Positions 1-8,011 of a stretch of 64,000 nt of DNA are shown piece after piece. The notes below the pieces were generated by a model, which ran no database searches, was not told where the DNA came from, and saw only the letters and a program-made list of their open reading frames with translations. This DNA comes from Streptomyces sp. NBC_00237 (GTDB lineage: Bacteria; Actinomycetota; Actinomycetes; Streptomycetales; Streptomycetaceae). Each line of letters opens with the position of its first letter. The stretch's first letter is position 1. A program made the translations under genes and the position numbers. The stretch spans positions 1,116,001-1,180,000 of the forward strand of contig NZ_JAPEMT010000002.1 of assembly GCF_026342435.1 (NCBI RefSeq), given 5' to 3'.

Positions 1-85
1 CCTCGACCTTGTCCAGCTTGAAGATCTCGTACGACTCGTCACCCACGCGCAGCGTGCTGCGGGCGTCGAAGCTGTTCGCCGACAC
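1..85 (-). CDS. acnA: Aconitate hydratase, N-terminal fragment
   Basis: Only the first 28 codons are in the window; the rest lies beyond base 1. The start is GTG at 85-83, preceded on the minus strand by AAGGAGA (97-91) at a normal spacing. The residues VSANSFDARSTLRVGDESYE are the characteristic N-terminus of Streptomyces aconitase, the TCA-cycle enzyme that isomerises citrate and isocitrate through a 4Fe-4S cluster. The cluster cysteines are outside the window. The gene is divergent from the Vgb-like gene at 357. The shared 270-bp intergenic region holds an iron-box-like element and a perfect palindrome, either of which could control it. Confidence 0.93.
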   Translation of the reverse strand, partial: MSANSFDARSTLRVGDESYEIFKLDKVE

Positions 86-167
86 GACAGTCTCCTTCAG
101 TCAAAAAAGTGCGCGTTCTACCGCAATACAGCAATCCTGCCGCCACGACTCCGGGCCGACCCGCTAA

Positions 168-195
168 GGTAAGGCTTAGTTAGGTAACCCTTACC
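168..195. promoter_or_regulatory. Iron-box-like element (DmdR/IdeR type), candidate
   Basis: This AT-richer stretch contains GGTAAGG (168-174) and its complement CCTTACC (189-195) around TTAGTTAGGTAAC. It resembles the actinobacterial DtxR/DmdR iron box (TTAGGTTAGGCT-type), but with several mismatches. It lies about 80 bp upstream of the aconitase start on the minus strand, a plausible place for iron control of a 4Fe-4S enzyme. The match is by eye only. Confidence 0.4.
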
Positions 196-226
196 GAGAA
201 GTGGCGACTGCGGCGCGCTGGGCAGA

Positions 227-244
227 TATCTCGATGTCGAGATA
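227..244. promoter_or_regulatory. Perfect 8+2+8 palindrome in the acnA/vgb intergenic region
   Basis: TATCTCGA-TG-TCGAGATA is a perfect inverted repeat, the right size and symmetry for a dimeric winged-helix (MarR-like) or TetR-like repressor. It lies between two divergent genes, so it could control either. The regulator is not identifiable here. Confidence 0.55.
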
Positions 245-356
245 ACTCTAGTACATGGCCGCAGTACGGTCATGCCCGGCTGCCCCTCCCCGTCGGCCCC
301 GGCCCGTGGCGGGCGCTTCCGCATGCCCGTTCATCCCGGTCGAGGAGAGTTCGCAC

Positions 357-1250
357 GTGCCCCACCACACATCCATCACCGCCGTGCCCGTGTCCGACGA
401 GAAGGCAGGCCCGTACGGGGTCGCGGCGGGCCCCGACGGCGCGATGTGGTTCACCACGGTCCACGAGGGAGCGGTCGGGCGGCTCGGCCTCGACGGGGAG
501 ATCACCTCGTACGCGCTGCCGGACGGGGACGGCGGCCCCACCGTGATCACACCGGGTCCCGACGGTGCGCTGTGGTTCACCGAGTACAAGGGGAACCGGG
601 TCGGCCGGATCACCGTCGACGGCGAGATCACCGCGTACGAGCGGCCGGGTGCGGGACCGTACGGCATCGCGGCGGGCCCCGACGGCGCGATGTGGTTCAC
701 GGAGATGCACACCGACAGGATCGGCCGGATCAGCCCGGAGGGCGACCTGACAGAGTTCACGGTGCCCGTCGAGGGCGGCTTCCCGTCCGCGATCGCGGCG
801 GGTCCTGACGGGCGGAGGCTGTGGTTCACGCTCAATCAGGGCAACGCGATCGCCTCGATCGACCTTTCCGGGGAGGTGCGGGTGTACCCGCTGCCCACCG
901 AGGCCGCCGGTCCGGTGGGGCTCGCGGCGGGGCCCGACGGGGCGATGTGGTTCGTCGAGATCATGGCGGGGCAGGTCGGCCGGATCGACGCGGCGGGGAC
1001 CATCACGGAGTTCTCCCTCCCCGACCGCGCCGCGCGCCCGCACGCGCTGGCCGCGGGGGCGGACGGAGCGATGTGGTTCACCGAGTGGGGCGCCAACCGG
1101 ATCGGCCGCATCACGGTGGACGGCTCACAGATCGACGCGTACGACATCCCCTCGGGCTCCTCGGAACCGCACGGGATCGCGCTGGGGCCGGACGGAGTGC
1201 TGTGGACGGCGCTGGAGTCGGGTGCGCTCGGACGGATCGAGGCCCGCTGA
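357..1250 (+). CDS. vgb: Virginiamycin B (streptogramin B) lyase, Vgb-like
   Basis: The 297-residue protein is a seven-bladed beta-propeller built from repeats of the form GPDGAMWFTE. Staphylococcal Vgb, which linearises streptogramin B by beta-elimination at the ester bond, is almost the same length (299 aa). All four catalytic positions I recall for Vgb are present in order: His in RPHAL (about residue 229), Glu and His in SEPHGI (about 270 and 272) and Glu in TALESG (about 287). An active resistance lyase is therefore likely; a housekeeping NHL-type role is the alternative. GTG 357 is chosen because GAGGAG lies just upstream and the longer in-frame extension from 255 is low-complexity. It is followed by a 16-bp hairpin. 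Confidence 0.82.
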   Translation: MPHHTSITAVPVSDEKAGPYGVAAGPDGAMWFTTVHEGAVGRLGLDGEITSYALPDGDGGPTVITPGPDGALWFTEYKGNRVGRITVDGEITAYERPGAGPYGIAAGPDGAMWFTEMHTDRIGRISPEGDLTEFTVPVEGGFPSAIAAGPDGRRLWFTLNQGNAIASIDLSGEVRVYPLPTEAAGPVGLAAGPDGAMWFVEIMAGQVGRIDAAGTITEFSLPDRAARPHALAAGADGAMWFTEWGANRIGRITVDGSQIDAYDIPSGSSEPHGIALGPDGVLWTALESGALGRIEAR

Positions 1251-1256
1251 CAACGC

Positions 1257-1295
1257 GCCCCGGATACATGACGGCACCTGTCATGTATCCGGGGC
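1257..1295. terminator. 16-bp perfect inverted repeat between vgb and the FAD oxidoreductase
   Basis: The arms at 1257-1272 and 1280-1295 (inner part ATACATGAC / GTCATGTAT) pair perfectly around a 7-base loop. It begins 7 bases after the vgb stop, so a terminator role is natural. The AT-containing inner arms and absence of a T-tract would also suit a TetR-type operator for the next gene. Confidence 0.55.
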
Positions 1296-1340
1296 AGACT
1301 CCTCGGCGACGGCGCAACACCGCGCCGGACATCCCGAGTT

Positions 1341-1376
1341 GAGGAGCGGCACAGTGGTGAGGAGCGGCACAGTGGT
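1341..1376 (+). repeat. 18-bp exact tandem duplication containing SD and start codon
   Basis: The unit GAGGAGCGGCACAGTGGT occurs twice with no gap (1341-1358, 1359-1376). Each copy carries a GAGGAG ribosome site and in-frame GTG codons at the right distance, so the next gene has two equivalent initiation sites six codons apart. Confidence 0.85.
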
Positions 1377-2760
1377 GGGCAAGGACTTCCCGACCGACTT
1401 CCCGACCGTCGAAGGCTCCGTGTACGTCCCCGGGGACGACGGGTACGGCAGGGAGCTCGCCGGGTTCAACACCGCCTCCCCGCACCGGCCCGCCGTGGTC
1501 GTGGCGGCCCGCAGCGCCGAGGACGTGCGCGCCACGGTGTCGTACGCCCGTGCGCACGGCCTGAGCGTCGCCGTGCAGGCCACCGGGCACGGGCTGTCGG
1601 TCGTGAACGAGGGCGGCGTGGTCGTCAGCACCCGCGCGCTGGACGCCGTGCACATCGACGCCGACGCGCGTACGGCGCGGATCGGCGCGGGTGTCCAGTG
1701 GGGCAGGGTGATCGAGGAGGCGGCGCGGTTCGGGCTCGCGCCGCTCAGCGGATCCTTCCCGGGCGTGGGCGCGGCGTCGTACACCCTCGGTGGTGGCATC
1801 GGGGTGCTGGCCCGGGAGTTCGGGTACGCGTCGGACCACCTGAAGTCCGCCGAACTGGTCACGCCCGACGGGGAGTTGAGGACGGTGGACGCCGCGAGCG
1901 ACCCGGAGTTGTTCTGGGCGCTGCGTGGGGCCGGGCACAACTTCGGCGTGGTGACCGCGATCGAGATCGGGCTCGTGCCGGTGACGCGGGTGTACGGCGG
2001 GCAGTTGGTCTTCGACGGGGAGCACGCCGAGAAGCTGATGCGGACCTGGGCCGCGTGGACACGGACGGTGCCGGAGAAGCTGACCTCGGGGATCGGGTTC
2101 GTCGCGTACCCGGACCTGCCGGTGCTCCCGGACGAGCTGCGCGGACGGTACGTCGCCACGGTGTCGGTCGCCTTCAGCGGTACGGCGGAGGAGGGCGAGC
2201 GCCTCGTGGCCCCACTGCGGGCGGTCGCGACGCCGCTGAAGGACGGCGTCCGCGAGCTGCCGTACACGGACAGCGCCCGGATCTACAGCGACCCGCCCTT
2301 CCCGCACGCGTACAGCTCGACGAACGTCCTGCTCGACGGGATCGACGAGGACGCGCTCGCCTCCGTGATCAAGGCGGGCGGGCCCGAAGCGGACATCATG
2401 TGCGTGCTCAATGTGCGGCACCTCGGGGGTGCGCTGACGCGGACGCCCGGGGGCGGTGACGGCGGCGCGATCGGGCACCGGAACGCCTCGTACCTTGTGC
2501 AGCTCATCACACCGATCGAAGGGAACGATTCCCTCCCCGTCGCCCGTTCGGTACAGGACGGCCTGCACGGCACGCTCGCCGGGCGGACGCTGGGCTCCGC
2601 GCTGCCGTTCACGTTCGGGGACGGCGAGCGGGCCACGGAGGCGCAGACCAGGAGCGGTTACGAGGCGGCGGACTACGAGCGGCTGGCGCGACTGAAGGGC
2701 CGCCTGGACCCCGGCAACCTCTTCCGGCACAACCGCAACATCGTTCCGGCGACGGACTGA
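1354..2760 (+). CDS. FAD-binding oxidoreductase (BBE-like / PCMH family)
   Basis: This is a 468-residue flavoprotein oxidase with the PCMH-type FAD-binding fold at about residues 40-220 and a berberine-bridge-type C-terminus (the RLKGRLDPGNLFRHN motif). The His in VQATGHGLS is at the position that carries the 8-alpha-histidyl FAD link. The second, cysteinyl link of bicovalent members is not evident, since the matching loop reads GSFPGVGAASYTLGGG. These enzymes oxidise alcohols, sugars or alkaloid-like molecules; the substrate cannot be predicted. It is cytoplasmic, with no signal peptide. The start could be any of GTG 1354, 1357, 1372 or 1375 because of the tandem duplication. A second small tandem repeat encodes the DFPTDFPT at the N-terminus. 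Confidence 0.85.
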   Translation: MVRSGTVVGKDFPTDFPTVEGSVYVPGDDGYGRELAGFNTASPHRPAVVVAARSAEDVRATVSYARAHGLSVAVQATGHGLSVVNEGGVVVSTRALDAVHIDADARTARIGAGVQWGRVIEEAARFGLAPLSGSFPGVGAASYTLGGGIGVLAREFGYASDHLKSAELVTPDGELRTVDAASDPELFWALRGAGHNFGVVTAIEIGLVPVTRVYGGQLVFDGEHAEKLMRTWAAWTRTVPEKLTSGIGFVAYPDLPVLPDELRGRYVATVSVAFSGTAEEGERLVAPLRAVATPLKDGVRELPYTDSARIYSDPPFPHAYSSTNVLLDGIDEDALASVIKAGGPEADIMCVLNVRHLGGALTRTPGGGDGGAIGHRNASYLVQLITPIEGNDSLPVARSVQDGLHGTLAGRTLGSALPFTFGDGERATEAQTRSGYEAADYERLARLKGRLDPGNLFRHNRNIVPATD

Positions 2761-2838
2761 ACGGGCGCGGGCGGATCTGACGGGATGGCAGGTCCGCCGC
2801 CCCCGGGTCACCCCCCTGGTCCAGCCGGGTGAGTTGTC

Positions 2839-2854
2839 ATCTCATATCTGAGAT
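2839..2854. promoter_or_regulatory. Palindrome upstream of the HTH-MurA gene, candidate autoregulatory operator
   Basis: ATCTCA-TATC-TGAGAT is an inverted repeat ending 12 bases before the ATG of a protein that itself begins with an XRE-type DNA-binding domain. Autoregulation is the simplest inference. A TTGTCA hexamer overlaps its left edge, but no clear -10 was found. Confidence 0.5.
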
Positions 2855-2866
2855 AGCCTTCCGCCC

Positions 2867-4396
2867 ATGGCAGACGACTACCTCGTACGCATCGGCAAGC
2901 TCATCCGTGACGCCCGTCAGCACCGTGGCTGGACGCAGACGCAGCTCGCGGACGCACTCGGCACCAGCCAGAGCGCGGTGAACCGGATCGAGCGCGGCAA
3001 TCAAAACATCAGCCTTGAGATGATCGCCCGAATCGGTGAAGCCCTCGACAGTGAAATCGTGTCGCTCGGGTACTCGGGCCCGATGCATCTGCGCGTGGTG
3101 GGCGGCCGTCGCCTCTCCGGCTCGATCGACGTCAAGACCAGCAAGAACGCCTGTGTCGCCCTGCTCTGCGCCACCCTCCTCAACAAGGGGCGCACGGTCC
3201 TGCGCAAGGTCGCCCGGATCGAGGAGGTGTACCGCCTTCTGGAGGTACTGAGCTCGATCGGCGTCCGCACCCGCTGGATCAACGACGGCAAGGACCTGGA
3301 GATCGTCCCGCCCGCCGAGCTGGACATGGCGGCGATGGACGCCGACGCCGCCCGCAGGACCCGCTCGATCATCATGTTCCTCGGCCCGCTGCTGCACCGC
3401 ATGGACCGCTTCAAGCTGCCGTACGCGGGAGGCTGCGACCTCGGTACGCGCACGATCGAGCCGCACATGATCGCGCTGCGCCGGTTCGGCCTGGACATCA
3501 CGGCCACCGAGGGCATCTACCACGCCGAGGTCGAGAAGTCGGCCGGTCCCGACCGCCCGATCGTCCTGACCGAGCGCGGCGACACCGTGACCGAGAACGC
3601 GCTGCTGGCCGCCGCCCGCCACGACGGCACGACCGTCATCCGCAACGCGTCCTCCAACTACATGGTCCAGGACCTGTGCTTCTTCCTCGAAGCGCTGGGC
3701 GTACGGGTCGACGGGGTCGGCACCACCACCCTGACCGTGCACGGTGTGCCGGACATCGACGTCGACGTCGACTACTCCCCCTCCGAGGACCCGGTCGAGG
3801 CGATGAGCCTGCTGGCCGCTGCCGTGGTCACGGAGTCCGAGCTGACCATCCGCCGGGTCCCGATCGAGTTCCTCGAAATCGAACTCGCGGTCCTGGAGGA
3901 GATGGGCCTCGACCACGACCGCTCCCCCGAGTACAGCGCGGACAACGGACGCACCCGTCTCGTCGACCTGACGGTCCGCCCCTCGAAGCTCGAAGCGCCG
4001 ATCGACAAGATCCACCCGATGCCCTTCCCGGGCCTCAACATCGACAACGTCCCCTTCTTCGCGGCCATCGCCGCCACGGCCCAGGGCCAGACCCTCATCC
4101 ACGACTGGGTCTACGACAACCGTGCGATCTACCTCACGGACCTCAACCGCCTCGGCGGCCGCCTCCAACTCCTGGACCCGCACCGGGTACTGGTCGAGGG
4201 CCCGACCCGCTGGCGCGCGGCCGAAATGATGTGCCCGCCCGCCCTGCGCCCGGCGGTGGTCGTCCTCCTCGCGATGATGGCGGCCGAGGGCACGTCCGTA
4301 CTGCGGAACGTGTACGTGATCAACCGAGGCTACGAGGACCTCGCGGAGCGCCTCAACTCGGTGGGCGCGCAGATCGAGATCTTCCGGGACATCTGA
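2867..4396 (+). CDS. XRE helix-turn-helix / UDP-GlcNAc 1-carboxyvinyltransferase (MurA-like) fusion
   Basis: Residues about 9-62 form a Cro/C1-type HTH (TQTQLADALGTSQSAVNRIE). Residues about 75-509 are an EPT-fold MurA-like domain. MurA transfers enolpyruvate from PEP to UDP-GlcNAc in peptidoglycan synthesis. Key positions look intact: Lys93-Asn94 (TSKNACV), Cys190 in AGGCDLG matching the PEP-binding catalytic cysteine loop, an Arg in PPALRPAVV, and NRGYEDLAERL near the end. A catalytically competent enzyme that may also bind DNA is inferred. It is probably a second MurA paralogue conserved in Streptomyces beside aconitase. Its last five codons form the attL core, so the island has rebuilt the 3' end without changing the product. 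Confidence 0.85.
   Translation: MADDYLVRIGKLIRDARQHRGWTQTQLADALGTSQSAVNRIERGNQNISLEMIARIGEALDSEIVSLGYSGPMHLRVVGGRRLSGSIDVKTSKNACVALLCATLLNKGRTVLRKVARIEEVYRLLEVLSSIGVRTRWINDGKDLEIVPPAELDMAAMDADAARRTRSIIMFLGPLLHRMDRFKLPYAGGCDLGTRTIEPHMIALRRFGLDITATEGIYHAEVEKSAGPDRPIVLTERGDTVTENALLAAARHDGTTVIRNASSNYMVQDLCFFLEALGVRVDGVGTTTLTVHGVPDIDVDVDYSPSEDPVEAMSLLAAAVVTESELTIRRVPIEFLEIELAVLEEMGLDHDRSPEYSADNGRTRLVDLTVRPSKLEAPIDKIHPMPFPGLNIDNVPFFAAIAATAQGQTLIHDWVYDNRAIYLTDLNRLGGRLQLLDPHRVLVEGPTRWRAAEMMCPPALRPAVVVLLAMMAAEGTSVLRNVYVINRGYEDLAERLNSVGAQIEIFRDI
4380..4394. other. attL-like core: 15-bp direct repeat at the murA-like 3' end
   Basis: TCTTCCGGGACATCT here encodes the final residues of the MurA-like protein and is repeated exactly and in the same orientation at 34115-34129. 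At this copy the following base gives a TGA stop; at the other it gives TAG. Both preserve the gene end, as expected for site-specific integration into the 3' end of a gene. Confidence 0.75.
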
Positions 4397-4904
4397 AAGC
4401 CCGCAAAAATGGCACCGTCACACCCCTTCTGACCTGCACAAATGCGAGTTGAGGCGGGGTGTGGCGGAGTCCCTGGGACTTTTCTGGGACTTTGGACCAG
4501 GAGCGACGACTTCCGTGCACCGCGATCTTCACGCGATGAGTCATCGAAAAGACGTCGCGGGGAGCGGGCCAGCAGGAACCGCTGGTCAGGGCATTCTTTC
4601 CGATCGGGGTGTGACACCTCGGGGCCCGGAGCGTCATGGCCGGACGGCGCCGGGAAAGGGTCAACGTGGAGATGCGCTCCAGCGGCCCGGGTCCTGAGGT
4701 AGCGCTCGCTCCCCGTCGGCGCCCGAGCCGCGGAGCCCCGATCCCGTCCTTCTGGCCGCGCCGCCCAGGTCGCCCCGCGACTTCCGACAGCAGAAGCACC
4801 GGCGGCGACCGCCGAGGGTCCGTTGAACGGAACGGGAACGTCGTCCACCTGCTGCACGAGCCCCATCATGGCTGCCCCATTGCTCCAGCATCTCAGGAGA
4901 CTCC
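4397..4904. other. Island left end: arm-like sites, no gene
   Basis: No credible gene is visible in these 508 bases. They hold TCTGACCTGCACAAATG at 4428-4444, the 11-bp tandem CTGGGACTTT at 4473-4493 and the operator-like palindrome at 4817-4833. Open frames here have non-Streptomyces-like codon usage and no ribosome sites. Confidence 0.6.
4817..4833. promoter_or_regulatory. IclR-regulon-type palindrome upstream of the carboxylesterase
   Basis: GGTCCGTTGAACGGAAC is a near-perfect palindrome matching the island motif GGTCCG-N5-CGGA(A/C)C. It ends 71 bp before the esterase start, a typical operator distance. Confidence 0.6.
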
Positions 4905-6539
4905 GTGCGCGCTACTGTTCGAAGAGGGCTGGCCGGCTTGACAAGCCTGTTCGCCCTGCTGACGTTCATAGCGGCTGTCCCCGCGTCAGCCCTCCCACAC
5001 TCCTTGACCATCTCCACCGACAGGGGAGCGGTGGCAGGGACGTCGGCCGAGGAAGTCGACCGCTTCCTCGGTATCCCGTACGCCGCGCCACCGGTCGGCC
5101 CCGGACGCTGGCAGCCTCCCGCTCCCGCCTCCTCCTGGACAGGCACCCGGCCTGCGATGACCAGCGGCCCCCGCTGCCTGCAGTTCGGCGGTGACGGCGG
5201 TCCGGTGATGAGTGAGGACTGCCTGTACCTGAACGTGTACACCCCGGCCCACCGGACAGCGCGGCCACTGCCGGTCATGTTCTGGATCCACGGCGGCGGC
5301 TTCTCCTTCGGTTCGGGCAACTCCGAGGACGGCTCGCAGATCGCCGAGGCCAACGACGTCGTGGTTGTCACGATCAACTACCGCCTCGGCGTGTTCGGAT
5401 TCCTCGACCTGCCCGGGCTGAGCAGGCAGGGCGCGGGCAACTACGGTCTGCTCGACCAGGAGGCGGCCCTGCGGTGGACGCAGCGCAATATCGGCGCCTT
5501 CGGCGGGGACGCGAGCCGCGTGACCATCGCTGGTGAATCCGCCGGCGGCCACTCCGTCTGCGCACTCCTCGCCTCGCCGCCGGCCCGCGGTCTCTTCTCG
5601 GGAGCGATCATCCAGAGCGGCGGCTGCCCCAGCCACACCGCCGCCCAGGCAGTCGCCCGCGGCAACAAGTACGCTGCGGCAGCCGGCTGCTCCGCCTCCC
5701 CGGCCCCCCTCTCCTGCCTGCGGGCCAAGCCGGCCGGAGAACTGCTGGCCACCAGCGGTGGTTTCGTGGGCGGCGTCCTGAGCGGACCGCTGCCCGTGTC
5801 CGGAGGGCCCGAACTTCCCCTCCCGCCGAGCGAGGCCGTGCGCACTGGCAGAGCCGCGAACGTCCCCCTTCTCATCGGAAGCACGCGTGACGAAGTGCGC
5901 CCATGGGCGCTGCCGTTCGCGCACGCCACGAAGGCACAGTACGAGCAGGCGGTCCGCATCGAGTTCGGGGCCAAGGCCCCCACCGTACTCGCGCACTACC
6001 CGTTCGACGCCTACGGTGACGCGTACACCGGGACTTACGCCTTCGCCGCGCTCTGGGGCGACAGCAGCGTCTTCTACGGGCTCGGCGGCTGCCAGTACCA
6101 GCATCTCGCGGGTCAGTTCGCCGGTCTGCAACCACGCACGTACTTCTACGAGTTCGACGACCCGCACCCGCCCGTCCTCGGCACCCTGCCGCCGGGCTTC
6201 GACCCCGGGGCCTCGCATGCCAGCGAGATGCCGTACCTGCTGCCCTCGGCGGCCTCGAAGCTGCTGTCTCCCGGGCAGCAGCAGCTGTCGAGGGAGATGG
6301 TGCGCTACTGGGGCTCGTTCGTGAAGCACGGGAATCCCGCAGCTCCGGGACTCGCCGCCTGGCCTTCGTTGCGGGCCGGGAAGTACATGTCCCTGCTGCC
6401 GGGTGGCGCCAGCCGGGCACTGAAGACCAATGTCTTCGAGGCGCGTCGCCAGTGCGCCTTCTGGAACGCCCTCGGCTACGACTGGCTTCCCGTCAACCCG
6501 GACCAACTCGCCGCGCAGGCCGGCGTTTCCCAGTCCTGA
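4905..6539 (+). CDS. Secreted type-B carboxylesterase / lipase
   Basis: This is a 544-residue carboxylesterase-B family enzyme. Residues 1-29 are a Sec signal (RRGLAG, then a hydrophobic run ending in PASALP). The mature protein has the family oxyanion motif IHGGGFSFGSGN, the strand EDCLYLNVY, the nucleophile elbow GESAGG, and later FDDPHP and SEMPYLLP regions. It hydrolyses carboxylic esters outside the cell; the exact ester is unknown. GTG 4905 is preceded by AGGAGA. It is the first gene inside the island and carries an island-type operator, suggesting it releases the acid or alcohol that the rest of the island consumes. Confidence 0.9.
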   Translation: MRATVRRGLAGLTSLFALLTFIAAVPASALPHSLTISTDRGAVAGTSAEEVDRFLGIPYAAPPVGPGRWQPPAPASSWTGTRPAMTSGPRCLQFGGDGGPVMSEDCLYLNVYTPAHRTARPLPVMFWIHGGGFSFGSGNSEDGSQIAEANDVVVVTINYRLGVFGFLDLPGLSRQGAGNYGLLDQEAALRWTQRNIGAFGGDASRVTIAGESAGGHSVCALLASPPARGLFSGAIIQSGGCPSHTAAQAVARGNKYAAAAGCSASPAPLSCLRAKPAGELLATSGGFVGGVLSGPLPVSGGPELPLPPSEAVRTGRAANVPLLIGSTRDEVRPWALPFAHATKAQYEQAVRIEFGAKAPTVLAHYPFDAYGDAYTGTYAFAALWGDSSVFYGLGGCQYQHLAGQFAGLQPRTYFYEFDDPHPPVLGTLPPGFDPGASHASEMPYLLPSAASKLLSPGQQQLSREMVRYWGSFVKHGNPAAPGLAAWPSLRAGKYMSLLPGGASRALKTNVFEARRQCAFWNALGYDWLPVNPDQLAAQAGVSQS

Positions 6540-6581
6540 GACCGGCAGCGCCACGGGGCCCGCCTCACGGGCGGTTTTTGG

Positions 6582-6837
6582 GATCGTCGCAACACGTGGC
6601 CGTGTTGATCAGGCCGCGAGGAATTCAGGCAGGCGCTCGGCTGGGGTTTCCCAGCCGAGCGTTTTGCGTGGGTGGCCGTTGAGGCGATCCGACAGCCTTG
6701 CCTGCTGCGGCAGCCCTGTTGCATGAGCTGGAAGTATGCCGCCCGCTCGCGGGTCGGCTCCTGCCGTCCCTGCGGCTTCCGGTGCCTCCGGATCTCGCAA
6801 GTCCATCGCATCCTTCCTCTGGGGTGTTGCGACGACC
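6582..6837 (-). mobile_element. IS30-family insertion sequence, internal-deletion derivative
   Basis: The segment is bounded by imperfect inverted repeats: GATCGTCGCAACAC at 6582-6595 and GTGTTGCGACGACC at 6824-6837 (13 of 14 positions complementary). Between them, on the minus strand, lie only the beginning and the end of an IS30-type transposase. About 256 bp remain of an element normally around 1.1-1.4 kb. It could still be moved in trans if the ends are recognised. Confidence 0.7.
6609..6811 (-). pseudogene. IS30-family transposase remnant (N- and C-termini joined)
   Basis: Reading from ATG 6811, the frame contains TRERAAYFQLMQQGCRSR, like the start of IS30 transposases (RERxxYFxLMQQG). 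In another frame the segment ends with LNGHPRKTLGWETPAERL, the family's typical C-terminus, stopping at 6609. The DDE catalytic core is missing and the junction near 6700 changes frame, so no functional protein is made. Confidence 0.75.
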
Positions 6838-6974
6838 ACTGAAACCCGGGTGCGTGAGGGGGCCCATGAGCACGGGAAACCGGGGACCCAGCCGGCGCCG
6901 AACGCACGAGGCCCGGCCGGAGTTCACCGGCCGGGCCCCGTGCGCGCCGCGCACCCTCCCGCTGGGGGGGGAAT

Positions 6975-7946
6975 TCAGTGTCCGGCGTTCCCCATCCGGA
7001 GCACGATCTTCCCGACCGCCGCACCCGTGCGCAGCCGCTCCACCGCCTCACCGAGGGCATCCATCGCGTAGCTCTCGTAGGGCAGCGACAACGCGCCCGT
7101 CGACAGGTCGGGCAGCAGGCGCAACACGTCGGGGGCGACCTCCGCCCCGCGGGAGATCATGTTCACCGGCAGCAATGAGACGTCGGCGAGGAAGAAGTCC
7201 GCGAGGTCCAGGGTGAGCTCGCGGCCGGCCGTATAGCCGAGGAGAGCGGCTCGGCCGCGTGGGCGGACCAGAGTGAGGGCGTCCCGCAGAATCCAGCCGC
7301 CGACCGTATCGATCAGTACGTCGACGTTGCCACCGATGGCTGCCTCGGACAGGTCGGAGGCCAGCAGCGCCTTGGCGACCCCGGGTACGTGCGGCAGCTT
7401 CGCGGGGCGGCCGACAGCGCCGATCACGTCCGCACCGGCACGCGCCGCCAGCTGCACGGCCATGGCGCCGACCGCACCGGACGCGCCGGTGACCAGCACC
7501 CGCTCCCCCGGCCGTACCCGGGCAATCGAGTGGACGGTCGCCCAGGCGGTGCCGACCGGCGAGAAGTAGATGCAGGCCAGGGCGGGGTCAGTGCCCTCGG
7601 GCATGGGCTCCACGGCGGCGTCGGGGACGAGCGCGTGCTCGCCCCAGGCGCCGTCCCGGCTGAGCCCGAGCCCTTCACCGCGCAGCCGTACCAGGGCGCC
7701 CACGGGGTGCGTGTCCGACGCGACTACGTAGCCGCTGCCCTGGGTGCCGGGGACGAACGGCAACTCGGGCAGGATGCCGAACCGGCCGTCGAGGATGTTC
7801 AGGTCCAGGTGGGCCACGGTGGCCGCCGCCACCCGGACGAGGGTGTGCCGGGGCTGCGGCTCGGGCACGGCCCGCTCCTCGAGCCGCGGCAGGGTACCGA
7901 ACTGCTCAAGGACCAGCGTGCGCGATGTGGTCGAGGAAGTGCTCAC
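6975..7946 (-). CDS. MDR-superfamily NAD(P)H quinone/enoyl reductase
   Basis: The 323-residue protein has a GroES-like domain (about 15-130) and a Rossmann domain with VTGASGAVGAMAVQLA (about 160). The zinc-binding cysteines are absent, as in quinone oxidoreductases and enoyl reductases. It is a paralogue of the gene at 19130 (shared LLPVNMI and LIDTVGG-type motifs). GTG start at 7946. It lies 65 bp downstream of the ABC permease on the same strand and may be the last gene of the transporter operon. It probably reduces a quinone or unsaturated intermediate of the pathway. Confidence 0.8.
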   Translation of the reverse strand: MSTSSTTSRTLVLEQFGTLPRLEERAVPEPQPRHTLVRVAAATVAHLDLNILDGRFGILPELPFVPGTQGSGYVVASDTHPVGALVRLRGEGLGLSRDGAWGEHALVPDAAVEPMPEGTDPALACIYFSPVGTAWATVHSIARVRPGERVLVTGASGAVGAMAVQLAARAGADVIGAVGRPAKLPHVPGVAKALLASDLSEAAIGGNVDVLIDTVGGWILRDALTLVRPRGRAALLGYTAGRELTLDLADFFLADVSLLPVNMISRGAEVAPDVLRLLPDLSTGALSLPYESYAMDALGEAVERLRTGAAVGKIVLRMGNAGH

Positions 7947-8011
7947 GTGCTGTGTTCTCCGATCTTCCCCCGTTGGTCACTGCGCCTCCCCTATTGATCA
8001 CCATTCCCCCT

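Larger units (their letters stand above)
6540..6974. other. Intergenic region with IS30-type remnant
   Basis: The region holds a shrunken IS30-family element at 6582-6837. From 6838 to 6974 nothing coding is evident. Short convergent stem-forming GC stretches (for example GGCCGGGCC near 6930) may terminate the two convergent transcripts. Confidence 0.6.

Noticed and set aside
255..356. N-terminal extension of the Vgb-like protein from ATG 255
   Set aside because: The extension is Pro/Arg-rich, lacks a ribosome site, and Vgb relatives have the length given by GTG 357 with its GAGGAG.
4473..4493. PhoP-box reading of the 11-bp CTGGGACTTT tandem
   Set aside because: The 11-bp spacing fits a PHO box, but the sequence lacks the GTTCAYC core; its mirrored location at both island ends favours an integration-related role.
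4397..4904. tRNA or tmRNA as integration target
   Set aside because: No cloverleaf or T-loop sequence was found; the repeated core is the end of a protein gene.
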